NCBI GenBank assembly: GCA_003696125.1
Contig: RFHZ01000851.1
Location: 1-5,822, forward strand
From: Nitrospinota bacterium
GTDB lineage: Bacteria; Tectomicrobia; Entotheonellia; J063
Reading direction: 5' to 3'
Length of the DNA stretch: 5,822 nucleotides
Shown one piece after another: positions 1 through 5,223 of the stretch (position 1 is the first letter of the stretch; each line of letters begins with the position of its first letter). The notes under the pieces are model-generated. The model saw only the letters and a list, made by a program, of their open reading frames with translations. It had not been told where the DNA came from and did no database searches. The position numbers and the translations under genes were made by a program.

Positions 1-460
1 CTCCAAGACCAAGGCCCTTGCCCGGAAGCAGTGCCGGGAGCATGTGGCCACCCGTTTTCCCCTCCAGCAGATGGTGGAGCGCTACCTGCAGGTCTATCGG
101 ACCGTTTTGGAGCAGAACCGTCGTGAGGATCACCGTCCCTGGGGATACTATGAGGTGTTATCCGATAAGCCCGATCACAAGGTGAAGCGGATCGTCGTCC
201 ACCCCGGGCAACGCCTCAGCCTGCAGCGTCATCGTCACCGCGCCGAACACTGGCATGTGATCCAAGGAAAAGCCCTGGTGACCAGGGATAAGGAACAGAT
301 CCCTCTGCAGGCAGGGGAATCGATCGACATCCCGCGGGGGGCCATCCATCGGGTGAAGAACCCGGGCTCTGAACCCCTGGTCTTTATCGAGGTGCAGCGA
401 GGAGACTATTTTGGGGAGGATGATATTGAGCGGTTTGCGGATGACTATGGACGGCAGTAA
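1..460 (+). CDS. Glycosyltransferase (GT4-type C-terminus) fused to a type II phosphomannose isomerase/ManC-like cupin, 5' partial
   Basis: The frame is open from the first complete codon (base 2) to TAA at 458-460, so the gene starts outside the window. Visible residues 1-38 (SKTKALARKQCREHVATRF, then QQMVERYLQVYRTVLEQ) look like the last helix of GT4 glycosyltransferases, which has the usual pattern of Ala/Arg-rich stretch, F, M/V and Y-x-x-x-Y. From about residue 45 (RPWGYYEVL) a complete cupin follows, with VKRIVVHPGQRLSLQRH, the metal-site pattern HRHRAEHW at 77-84, IPRGAIHRVKNPG, and the typical C-terminus GEDDIERFADDYGR. ManC and related proteins use this cupin to isomerise fructose-6-phosphate and mannose-6-phosphate; here it would serve mannose or GDP-mannose supply for glycan synthesis (inference). 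A GTG at 44 could be read as a start, but it lies inside the glycosyltransferase helix and has no good ribosome-binding site, so a fusion is preferred. The cupin assignment is firm; the glycosyltransferase assignment rests on about 38 residues. Confidence 0.82.
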   Translation, partial: SKTKALARKQCREHVATRFPLQQMVERYLQVYRTVLEQNRREDHRPWGYYEVLSDKPDHKVKRIVVHPGQRLSLQRHRHRAEHWHVIQGKALVTRDKEQIPLQAGESIDIPRGAIHRVKNPGSEPLVFIEVQRGDYFGEDDIERFADDYGRQ

Positions 461-484
461 AAACACATTTTGTCCCAACCTGTT

Positions 485-491
485 GGAGGAG
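485..491 (+). promoter_or_regulatory. Ribosome-binding site of the phasin-like gene
   Basis: GGAGGAG lies seven bases before the ATG at 499. A second AAAGGAG touches the ATG directly and is too close to be used. The good spacing of the first copy supports the start at 499. Confidence 0.7.
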
Positions 492-498
492 AAAGGAG

Positions 499-816
499 AT
501 GCTTGATTTACTTAAAAAGATGGTATACCTCGGCTTGGGTGCCGCGGCCATCACCGAAGAAAAACTCCGCCAGACCTTAGATGAGATGATTGTCCAGGGC
601 AAATTGGGGGAGAAAGAAGGGGAAGAGCTGTTGCAGGAGTTTTTGCAGGCCCTTTCCGAGAACCAGCAGAAGTTGCAGACCCTGATCGAAGACCGGATTC
701 GTCACTTCCTGCAGGACCTCCCTCTGGTAACCAAAGAGGAATTACAGCGGCTAGAGAGAAGACTGGAAAGCCTGGAGAGACGATTGGAGCAGGTGGAAAG
801 GGAACCGCAGGCGTAA
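499..816 (+). CDS. Phasin-like small coiled-coil protein (polyhydroxyalkanoate granule-associated type)
   Basis: This 105-residue protein begins MLDLLKKMVYLGLGAAAITEE. Short bacterial phasin-family proteins share this layout: a short amphipathic, Gly/Ala-rich N-terminus (3-18), a helix with an alternating 'TEEKL...LDEMIVQGKLGEKEGEELLQ' pattern (19-50), a middle helix (51-73), the sequence LVTKEELQRLERRLE, and a C-terminal heptad-like coiled coil (79-102) rich in L, R and E. Phasins coat polyhydroxyalkanoate granules, but many short members occur in genomes where no such role is shown, so the storage role is inference. No PHA synthase is visible here. The gene follows the glycosyltransferase-cupin gene after 38 bases with no promoter I can see, so it may be cotranscribed with it. 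There is no signal peptide or clear membrane segment. Confidence 0.75.
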   Translation: MLDLLKKMVYLGLGAAAITEEKLRQTLDEMIVQGKLGEKEGEELLQEFLQALSENQQKLQTLIEDRIRHFLQDLPLVTKEELQRLERRLESLERRLEQVEREPQA

Positions 817-824
817 TTTTCCCC

Positions 825-853
825 TTGAGCTGGCTACCTTCTCCCGCTATATT
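825..853 (+). promoter_or_regulatory. Sigma70-like promoter before the 78-residue gene
   Basis: A -35 box TTGAGC (825-830) and a -10 box TATATT (848-853) are separated by exactly 17 bases. The -35 box matches the consensus at four of six positions and the -10 box at five of six. Transcription would start near 860, giving a leader of about 49 bases before the ATG at 909. The AT-rich stretch after the -10 box stands out from the surrounding GC-rich sequence. Confidence 0.5.
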
Positions 854-908
854 AAAAGAATAAACCGGAATACTCCATCCATCAGGGAGAGGAGGGAAGA
901 TAGAATCT

Positions 909-1145
909 ATGATGCGTTTCTCATCGTTCGACTTCGGCTCGAGAGAGGACCCAACGGTTCCGCCGTCAGAGGGATCTTCCCTCACCGACCCTTCTCAAAC
1001 GCTTGATGAAATTGAGCAGTCTATTCGTCACCTGGAGAATATGTGGAAGATTGTGATGGAGATGCGTTCAAAAATCCGGGCTATCGGTATGGAGGTAGCT
1101 GATCTGCGCGAGGAGATTTCCCGCCTCACCTCTTCTCCTGAGTAG
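909..1145 (+). CDS. Small hypothetical coiled-coil protein (78 residues)
   Basis: I do not recognise this family. Residues 1-29 are rich in Ser, Pro, Asp and Gly and look disordered. Residues 30-74 form one predicted amphipathic helix (TLDEIEQSIRHLENMWKIVM, then MRSKIRAIGMEVADLREEIS) with hydrophobic residues at coiled-coil-like spacing. There is no signal peptide, membrane segment or metal motif. Two Met codons in a row (909 and 912) can serve as start. A purine-rich AGGAGG-like tract (890-895) lies about 13 bases upstream, which is longer than ideal, but no in-frame ATG, GTG or TTG exists between the upstream stop at 861-863 and 909. A separate promoter at 825-853 supports the gene being real. 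Its size and coiled-coil nature resemble the phasin-like gene before it, so an accessory or scaffold role is possible but unproven. Confidence 0.6.
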   Translation: MMRFSSFDFGSREDPTVPPSEGSSLTDPSQTLDEIEQSIRHLENMWKIVMEMRSKIRAIGMEVADLREEISRLTSSPE

Positions 1146-1289
1146 TCTGACCCTGGCTCTCTCGTCCTGCTCTGCCGGAGGGGGAAGGCGAGAGGAGAGA
1201 AGGGGAGCGTTGTCTCCTCCCTGCACGGGGGATGTGTGGTGTGGTCCTGCCTGAAAAAGGCAGGAGGTTCTTAACAAAGAGGAGAAAGG
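1146..1289 (+). other. Intergenic region with several short inverted repeats upstream of the peptidase gene
   Basis: The gap is 144 bases long and contains no gene that I can support. It holds a purine-rich stretch (about 1177-1209) and three possible stems. CTCTCG (1159-1164) can pair with CGAGAG (1189-1194). GAGGAGA (1192-1198) can pair with TCTCCTC (1213-1219), which competes with the first stem. CCTGCC (1246-1251) can pair with GGCAGG (1259-1264) around a TGAAAAA loop. None is followed by a clear run of T, so they are not canonical intrinsic terminators. I find no convincing -35/-10 pair for the peptidase operon here. Confidence 0.45.
1278..1284 (+). promoter_or_regulatory. Ribosome-binding site of the M20 peptidase gene
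   Basis: AGAGGAG lies five bases before the ATG at 1290 and fixes that start. No competing in-frame start has a comparable site. Confidence 0.75.
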
Positions 1290-2453
1290 ATGCAGGCCGA
1301 ACTCAATGCCATTGTGCCCTTAGAACCTCTCTTTGCTTACATTGAGAGGCAGCAGGAGGACTTGATCCGAGAGATCATCCAGATCTGTGAGATCCCGGCA
1401 CCGACCTTTGAGGAGGGCAGACGTGCCGCCTTTGTCGCGGAACGGATGCGGGCGTTGGGCCTCCAGCAGGTGGAGATCGATGAGATCGATAATGTCACCG
1501 GGATACTGGAAGGGAATCGAGCGGGGCCGACTCTCCTGTTAAACGCCCACCTCGATACCGTGTTCCCCGCCGGTACCGATACCACGGTTACCCGGAAAGG
1601 GGGGAAACTGCATGCCCCGGGGATAGGAGACAACAGCACCAATCTCGGTGCCCTGCTCTTTCTGGCCCGCCTGTTGCGAGAGAATGCGGTTCCCTTCCCT
1701 GGCCGGTTGATCTTTGCGGCCAATGTAGGGGAAGAGGGACTGGGTGATCTGCGTGGTATCAAGAGACTGATGACGACCTGGGCCGGGAAGGTGGATCGTG
1801 TGCTGGTGGTTGACGGCAAGCTCGGGAACATCGTCAACGCCGGGGTGGGGAGTCGTCGCTACCGGATAGAGGTAGAGGCCGAGGGAGGCCATAGCTGGGG
1901 CGATTTTGGAGCTTCCAGCGCCATCCATGCGCTGGGAGAGATCATCTCCCGTATCGCCAGGCTTTCTGTCCCTGCGGAACCGCGTACCACGTACAATGTG
2001 GGGAAGATCTGGGGGGGAACATCCGTGAACTCCATTGCCGAAGAGGCAGGAGGTCTGCTCGACATGCGCTCTGTGAGTCCTGAGGCCCTGGCTCGGTTAG
2101 AGGAGAGGGTCCTGCAGATCTGCGATGCGGTGGAAAAGGAGTTCCGGGTGACCGTCACCCGGGAGCTGGTCGGGGATCGACCGGCCGCCTCCAACCAGAG
2201 CAACGCCGGCATGGTACGGTTGGTGCGAACGATTCATCAGGAGCTAGGGATTCCATCGGATATCAAGCCCTCCAGCACCGATGCCAATGTGCCGATAGCG
2301 CAGCAGATCCCGGCCGTGACCATCGGGACCTACCGGGGGGAGAACGGGCATCGTTTGGAGGAATTTATCTATGAAGACTCCCTCCCCCTGGGGATGAAAC
2401 AGCTCCTGACCGTTGTGCTCGCCTTGCAGTACTTTCCACCGGAAACGAGTTGA
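1290..2453 (+). CDS. M20 family zinc metallopeptidase/deacylase
   Basis: This 387-residue protein has the usual M20 size and two-domain layout. The catalytic domain shows all expected residues: H87 and D89 in NAHLDTVF, the bridging D114 in GIGDNSTNLG, the catalytic base E148 and ligand E149 in ANVGEEGLGD, D175 in VLVVDGK, and H354 in GENGHRLEEF. The inserted dimerisation domain (about 185-295) carries GGHSWGDFGASSAI with H201, which in dimeric family members reaches the neighbouring active site. M20 enzymes hydrolyse amide bonds in small peptides or N-acyl amino acids using two zinc ions in the cytoplasm. Here the sequence is nearest in flavour to PepT-like or acetylornithine deacetylase-like members, and the substrate cannot be read from it. 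There is no signal peptide. It is the first gene of a likely three-gene operon, followed by the SDR gene after 20 bases. Confidence 0.92.
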   Translation: MQAELNAIVPLEPLFAYIERQQEDLIREIIQICEIPAPTFEEGRRAAFVAERMRALGLQQVEIDEIDNVTGILEGNRAGPTLLLNAHLDTVFPAGTDTTVTRKGGKLHAPGIGDNSTNLGALLFLARLLRENAVPFPGRLIFAANVGEEGLGDLRGIKRLMTTWAGKVDRVLVVDGKLGNIVNAGVGSRRYRIEVEAEGGHSWGDFGASSAIHALGEIISRIARLSVPAEPRTTYNVGKIWGGTSVNSIAEEAGGLLDMRSVSPEALARLEERVLQICDAVEKEFRVTVTRELVGDRPAASNQSNAGMVRLVRTIHQELGIPSDIKPSSTDANVPIAQQIPAVTIGTYRGENGHRLEEFIYEDSLPLGMKQLLTVVLALQYFPPETS

Positions 2454-2459
2454 GCTTGC

Positions 2460-2470
2460 AGGAGGAGGAG
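2460..2470 (+). promoter_or_regulatory. Ribosome-binding site that decides the SDR start
   Basis: AGGAGGAGGAG (2460-2470) lies just before the ATG at 2474, with AGGAGG (2463-2468) spaced five bases away. This makes 2474 the start and not the in-frame TTG at 2450, which overlaps the stop of the peptidase gene and would put this site inside the coding sequence. Confidence 0.8.
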
Positions 2471-2473
2471 AGA

Positions 2474-3265
2474 ATGGATCTCGGGATTGCAGGGAAGGTG
2501 GCGCTGGTTGCTGCTTCCAGTAAGGGACTGGGGAAGGCAGTCGCCCTGGGGCTGGCACGAGAAGGGGCCAGGGTGACGATCTGTGCCCGGGGGGAAGAGG
2601 CCTTACAGCGAGCAGCAGCAGAGATCAGGGCAGATACCGGGGCAGAAGTCTTTCCGGTGGTGGCCGATGTGAGTCGTTCGGAAGAGATCAAGCGACTCGT
2701 CCAGGCGACTCTGGAGCGTTTTGGACGTATCGATATCCTGGTCAATAACGCCGGAGGCCCCCCGGCCGGGACCTTCTTTACCCTCTCCGAGGCCGATTGG
2801 GAGCAGGGGTTGGCCCTCAACCTCTTCAGTACCATTCGCCTCTGCCAGGAGGTGATCCCCATCATGCGCCGCCAGCAGTGGGGGCGCATCATCAATATCA
2901 CTTCTATTACCGCCAAGCAACCGATCGAAACCCTGGTCATCTCTAATGTGATCCGCTCCGGTGTGCTCGGTCTGGCCAAGACCCTCTCCCACGAGCTGGC
3001 CCGGGAGAATATCCTGGTCAACAGCGTGTGTCCGGGCTATATTCTGACCGAGCGGATGTATGAGGTGGCCCAAAGACAGGCCGCAGAAAAGGGGATTACC
3101 CCTGAAGCCGCCATCCAGGAAAATGCCCGGGCCGTACCCATGGGACGGGTCGGACAGCCGGAAGAGTTTGCCAACCTGGTCGTGTTTCTCGCCTCGGAGC
3201 GAGCCAGCTATATCACCGGTACCGCCATCCAGATCGACGGAGGGTTGTACAGGGGGCTCTTTTAG
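2474..3265 (+). CDS. SDR-fold protein, 3-oxoacyl-ACP reductase-like, with degenerate cofactor and catalytic motifs
   Basis: The protein has 263 residues, a normal length for a classical short-chain dehydrogenase/reductase. The Rossmann fold is clear: GKVALVAASSKGLGKAVALG at the N-terminus, CARGEE (R39, typical of NADPH-preferring members), ADV with D65, NNAGG at 91-95, N116, S144 in NITSITAKQP, the segment after the active site (VLGLAKTLSHELARENILVN), CPGYILT, and the C-terminal end YITGTAIQIDGG. Two signatures are altered. TGxxxGxG reads AASSKGLG (13-20), and YxxxK is replaced by S157-x-x-x-R161 (ISNVIRSG), 13 residues after S144. N116 and S144 of the tetrad remain. I recall a conserved-domain subgroup of BKR-like SDRs described as lacking a perfect cofactor motif and tetrad, which fits. 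Reductase activity is therefore uncertain. It lies between the peptidase gene and the 130-residue gene, likely in one operon. Confidence 0.88.
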   Translation: MDLGIAGKVALVAASSKGLGKAVALGLAREGARVTICARGEEALQRAAAEIRADTGAEVFPVVADVSRSEEIKRLVQATLERFGRIDILVNNAGGPPAGTFFTLSEADWEQGLALNLFSTIRLCQEVIPIMRRQQWGRIINITSITAKQPIETLVISNVIRSGVLGLAKTLSHELARENILVNSVCPGYILTERMYEVAQRQAAEKGITPEAAIQENARAVPMGRVGQPEEFANLVVFLASERASYITGTAIQIDGGLYRGLF

Positions 3266-3300
3266 CCAAGCGATCCCCGACGGGAGAAGAGGGCAGGACT

Positions 3301-3693
3301 ATGACCCAGCAGGATAAGGAGAGGCAGGAGGAACAGCAGAGACTGGAGGGGAAGGTTTTCTATCCGCACACCCCTTCCCAGCTCATGGAGGTCATTGACC
3401 TGGCCTTTGATTACCGGGGAGATGTCACCATCGAAACGAGGGATGGAAGCAAGATCGAAGGGTACCTTTTTAACCGCAACCCTGAGAGTAGCGAGCCGTA
3501 TATCCAACTGCTCCCTCCGGACCGGGATGAAGAAGTGGTGATCCCCTATCGGGATATCGTCGGTATCGCCTTTACCGGTGCGGACCCTGCCTTTGGCAAG
3601 TCCTGGGAAGCCTGGATGAAGAAGAGCGCGGAACAACGGAAGGCCGAAGCGGCTCGTCTGGCTTCCGAGGCGGCACGCCGGGGACACCTCTAG
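3301..3693 (+). CDS. Conserved-looking hypothetical protein, beta-rich, possible Sm-like fold
   Basis: This protein has 130 residues and no function I can name. The N-terminus (1-18) is charged and probably disordered. Residues 28-92 look like a small beta barrel: FDYRGDVTIETRDGSKIEGY, LFNRNPE, PYIQLLPPDRDEEVVIPYRD, IVGIAFTG. The order of strands and the 'DGSKIEGYLFN...VIPYRDIVGI' pattern resemble Sm/LSm-like or YlxS-like barrels, but this is a visual impression only. A motif FGKSWEAWMKK (98-108) follows, then an Ala/Arg/Glu-rich C-terminal helix (109-128). There is no signal peptide or membrane segment. The start ATG is preceded by AGAGGGCAGGA. The 35-base gap after the SDR gene suggests the same transcript. 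The next gene is convergent, 50 bases away. Confidence 0.78.
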   Translation: MTQQDKERQEEQQRLEGKVFYPHTPSQLMEVIDLAFDYRGDVTIETRDGSKIEGYLFNRNPESSEPYIQLLPPDRDEEVVIPYRDIVGIAFTGADPAFGKSWEAWMKKSAEQRKAEAARLASEAARRGHL

Positions 3694-3743
3694 AGAGCCA
3701 GAGGCGGATCAGGTACCAGAAGGGGCCCGGACAGGAGAGGGAC
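3694..3743. other. Convergent intergenic spacer
   Basis: Fifty bases separate two converging genes. The only stem I see is CCTCT (3687-3691) with AGAGG, around an eight-base loop at the end of the plus-strand gene. No run of T follows it on either strand, so no intrinsic terminator can be called. Confidence 0.4.
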
Positions 3744-4838
3744 TTACATGTCACTCAAAGGGAGGTCTCTGTAAATGGTCGGATAGGCAATGGGACGCCT
3801 ATCGATCACGTGGGGGACCGGGATGAGGGATTGAGAAGAGACGGTGATCCAGCGTTCCTTAATGTTCAAGGTCTCGTGAAAGGTCCCATCCTTGGGGGGA
3901 AGGGCATGCTCGGTATGCTGGTACCTGACCTGAAAGATGACCACCCCTCCCCGCCGGGTCTGGGCGATGAGAAAGTCTCGGCAGAATTCCTCTCTGCTAC
4001 TACCCGTCTTTCTGATAATGCCCTCGATTTCCTCTTCGGAGAGCTCGAGGAGGACAAACTTGGCAATCCCCTCCTCTGGAGAGATACGGGTTAAACTCCG
4101 CGCTTCTGCACTACCCACATAGACGGTTCCGCAAAACTCGAGGGTGTGGAAGAGCTCAGCGGCCACGATAGCGGCGCTGCGGCGTCCTCCTGCGCTATGA
4201 TGGAAGCTGTAGTACTCAAAGAATTTTCGCTCCAATGCCTCGGCATAGTCCTCCCCTTTTTCGTAGAGATCGCGGTTGATGTAGCGGAGCCGTTTCGCCA
4301 TGTTCTCTACCATCTGGTCCAGGAGCCCGTCGATCTTGACATGGAAGTGAGAGACCAGATAGCGTATGCGCTTCTTGGCCAGTGGATCGTGCTGGATGAG
4401 GAGGGCATAGTCTAGGGGGAGCAAGGAGTGGAAGAATTTGGTAAAGTCCGCGTTCTCGACGTATTTCATGCTCGTCTCGAGGTCCTCGGGCAACTCGATA
4501 TCCACCAGGTACTCCTTCAGGTTTTTCAGGGAAACCCGATTCCGTTCCCGAAACCGGAAGTACTTCTTCATGCTCGTGTCGAGTGTCCCCTCATAAAACA
4601 GGACGAGGCAGGGATTTTGGGAAGCATACTCCTGCTTTCGGGTGACGGCACCCGGCTTCAACTCTCTCCTCTCCACATAGGGATAGGCCTGCGCCTCTCG
4701 CATGAAGTTCGCATAGGATTCCACCAGCGTGTATTCGATCAACGCTCTCTCCAGGGTATCACGAATGATGAAATAGAAGCCTCGACGGGTCTTTTCCCAT
4801 TGGGAAAGCTCATGATGTTGCAACATCGGTCTTTCCAT
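3744..4838 (-). CDS. Hypothetical soluble protein of 364 residues, family not recognised
   Basis: I do not recognise this protein. It appears cytoplasmic, with no signal peptide or membrane helix. Residues 1-50 look helical (WEKTRRGFYFIIRDTLERAL). Residues 55-125 are mixed and highly charged (KKYFRFRERNRVSLKNLKEY). Residues 130-215 look helical (FFHSLLPLDYALLIQHDPLA, then the HFHVKIDGLLDQMVENMAKR segment and FFEYYSFHHSAGGRR). Residues 216-345 look alpha/beta (SAAIVAAELFHTLEFCGTVY, then FVLLELSEEEIEGIIRK and GGVVIFQVRYQH). The tail is rich in Pro and Tyr. Two starts are possible: Met1 at 4838, which has AAAGG touching it, and Met5 at 4826, which has GGAAAG and AAAGG upstream; the second has somewhat better spacing. 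The steady charge pattern and the lack of stops over 364 codons support a real gene. An open antisense frame at 4428-5018 is judged a shadow. The gene has its own promoter (5171-5199) downstream of the bpsA-like gene. Confidence 0.8.
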   Translation of the reverse strand: MERPMLQHHELSQWEKTRRGFYFIIRDTLERALIEYTLVESYANFMREAQAYPYVERRELKPGAVTRKQEYASQNPCLVLFYEGTLDTSMKKYFRFRERNRVSLKNLKEYLVDIELPEDLETSMKYVENADFTKFFHSLLPLDYALLIQHDPLAKKRIRYLVSHFHVKIDGLLDQMVENMAKRLRYINRDLYEKGEDYAEALERKFFEYYSFHHSAGGRRSAAIVAAELFHTLEFCGTVYVGSAEARSLTRISPEEGIAKFVLLELSEEEIEGIIRKTGSSREEFCRDFLIAQTRRGGVVIFQVRYQHTEHALPPKDGTFHETLNIKERWITVSSQSLIPVPHVIDRRPIAYPTIYRDLPLSDM

Positions 4839-4844
4839 CCTTTC

Positions 4845-4880
4845 TTAGAGCAGATGATCTACTCCCGGTTTTTCTCCCAT
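4845..4880 (-). CDS. Possible 11-codon upstream leader peptide
   Basis: On the minus strand, ATG at 4880 opens the peptide MGEKPGVDHLL and stops with TAA at 4845-4847. It has a good ribosome-binding site (GAAGG, six-base spacer). Its stop lies six bases before the ATG at 4838 and in the same frame as the 364-residue gene. This layout would allow translational coupling or re-initiation at 4838 or 4826. A chance open frame of this size is common, so this is tentative. Confidence 0.3.
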   Translation of the reverse strand: MGEKPGVDHLL

Positions 4881-4957
4881 CTTATGCCTTCAAGATTCAG
4901 TAGAGAAGAACGGTGTAGGACTTTTCCTGTAAGGTCGAGTGTGCAGTCTGGGTTCAC

Positions 4958-5118
4958 AGCCTGGTTATACCTATCGAGAGCCTGTCCACCGGGCGCTAAG
5001 CTGGCTCAGCCTGTATAGCAAGAGGGAAGGGAGATGGTACACGCTCACCGGCATTGAGCCCCCAGCCTTTCTCGGCAGGAGAGGAGAAATGTGCCAGGGG
5101 TAAAAAGCCTGAAGCCTG
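4958..5118. repeat. Five copies of the hexamer AGCCTG
   Basis: On the plus strand, AGCCTG occurs at 4958-4963, 4979-4984, 5008-5013, 5106-5111 and 5113-5118, all in the same orientation. The first two are 21 bases apart, about two helical turns, and the last two are 7 bases apart. A near copy (AGCCTT) lies at 5064-5069. The copies are short, so a protein-binding role is only a suggestion. Confidence 0.35.
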
Positions 5119-5170
5119 GCAGAAGAGTACCGTCTGTCTTTTCGGTATATACTATCCCTGTTCTTTTTTC

Positions 5171-5199
5171 ATCATAAAAGAGCGCAGGAAACAAGTCAA
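5171..5199 (-). promoter_or_regulatory. Near-consensus sigma70-like promoter for the 364-residue gene
   Basis: On the minus strand, TTGACT (5199 to 5194) and TATGAT (5176 to 5171) are separated by exactly 17 bases. Each box matches the consensus at five of six positions. The area is AT-rich within a GC-rich window. Transcription would start near 5164, which predicts a leader of about 325 bases before Met1 of the downstream gene. The -35 box begins 25 bases after the stop codon of the bpsA-like gene. Confidence 0.65.
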
Positions 5200-5223
5200 A
5201 TATTTTTCGCTACGCGGCGACCA

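Larger units (their letters stand above)
4839..5223 (-). other. Long leader/intergenic region with hairpins and AGCCTG repeats
   Basis: These 385 bases hold no large gene. Read on the minus strand, they start with a promoter and then form an expected leader of about 325 bases. Visible stems include GCTCA/TGAGC around ATGCCGG (near 5041-5058), GCTGAG/CTTAGC around CCAG (near 4995-5010), and GCCAGG/CCTGGC (5093-5098 with 5115-5120). I compared it by eye with 6S RNA, SRP RNA, RNase P, tmRNA, and TPP, SAM and cobalamin riboswitches, and found no match to their conserved cores. It may be an unnamed structured leader, or a spacer with binding sites. Confidence 0.4.

Noticed and set aside
44-460. 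GTG at 44 as the start of a stand-alone cupin gene
   Set aside because: It lies inside a helix that continues the upstream open frame and resembles the end of a GT4 glycosyltransferase, and it lacks a convincing ribosome-binding site.
2450-2473. TTG at 2450 as the SDR start
   Set aside because: It overlaps the peptidase stop and would put the strong AGGAGG site inside the gene. The ATG at 2474 begins where family members normally begin.
2365-3021. Minus-strand open frame of 218 codons
   Set aside because: It lies opposite a well-supported SDR gene and its translation is rich in Arg, Ser and Pro with no recognisable motif, as expected for an antisense shadow.
4950-4985. TPP riboswitch-like string on the plus strand (CCTGGTTATACC)
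   Set aside because: The CTGAGA box and the other conserved core elements are absent, and no plus-strand gene follows that it could control.
4428-5018. Plus-strand open frame of 196 codons
   Set aside because: Most of it is antisense to the 364-residue gene, it has no good ribosome-binding site that I can see, and the part beyond that gene loses any protein-like pattern.
4970-5060. Short minus-strand frame of 27 codons starting MPVSVYHLP
   Set aside because: Its upstream sequence has no proper ribosome-binding site, and the ATG sits in the loop of a hairpin, so chance is the simpler explanation.
5204-5223. Intrinsic terminator after the bpsA-like gene (TCGC/GCGA stem near AT-rich DNA)
   Set aside because: The stem is only four pairs, and on the minus strand it is followed by A residues, not T, so it does not fit an intrinsic terminator.
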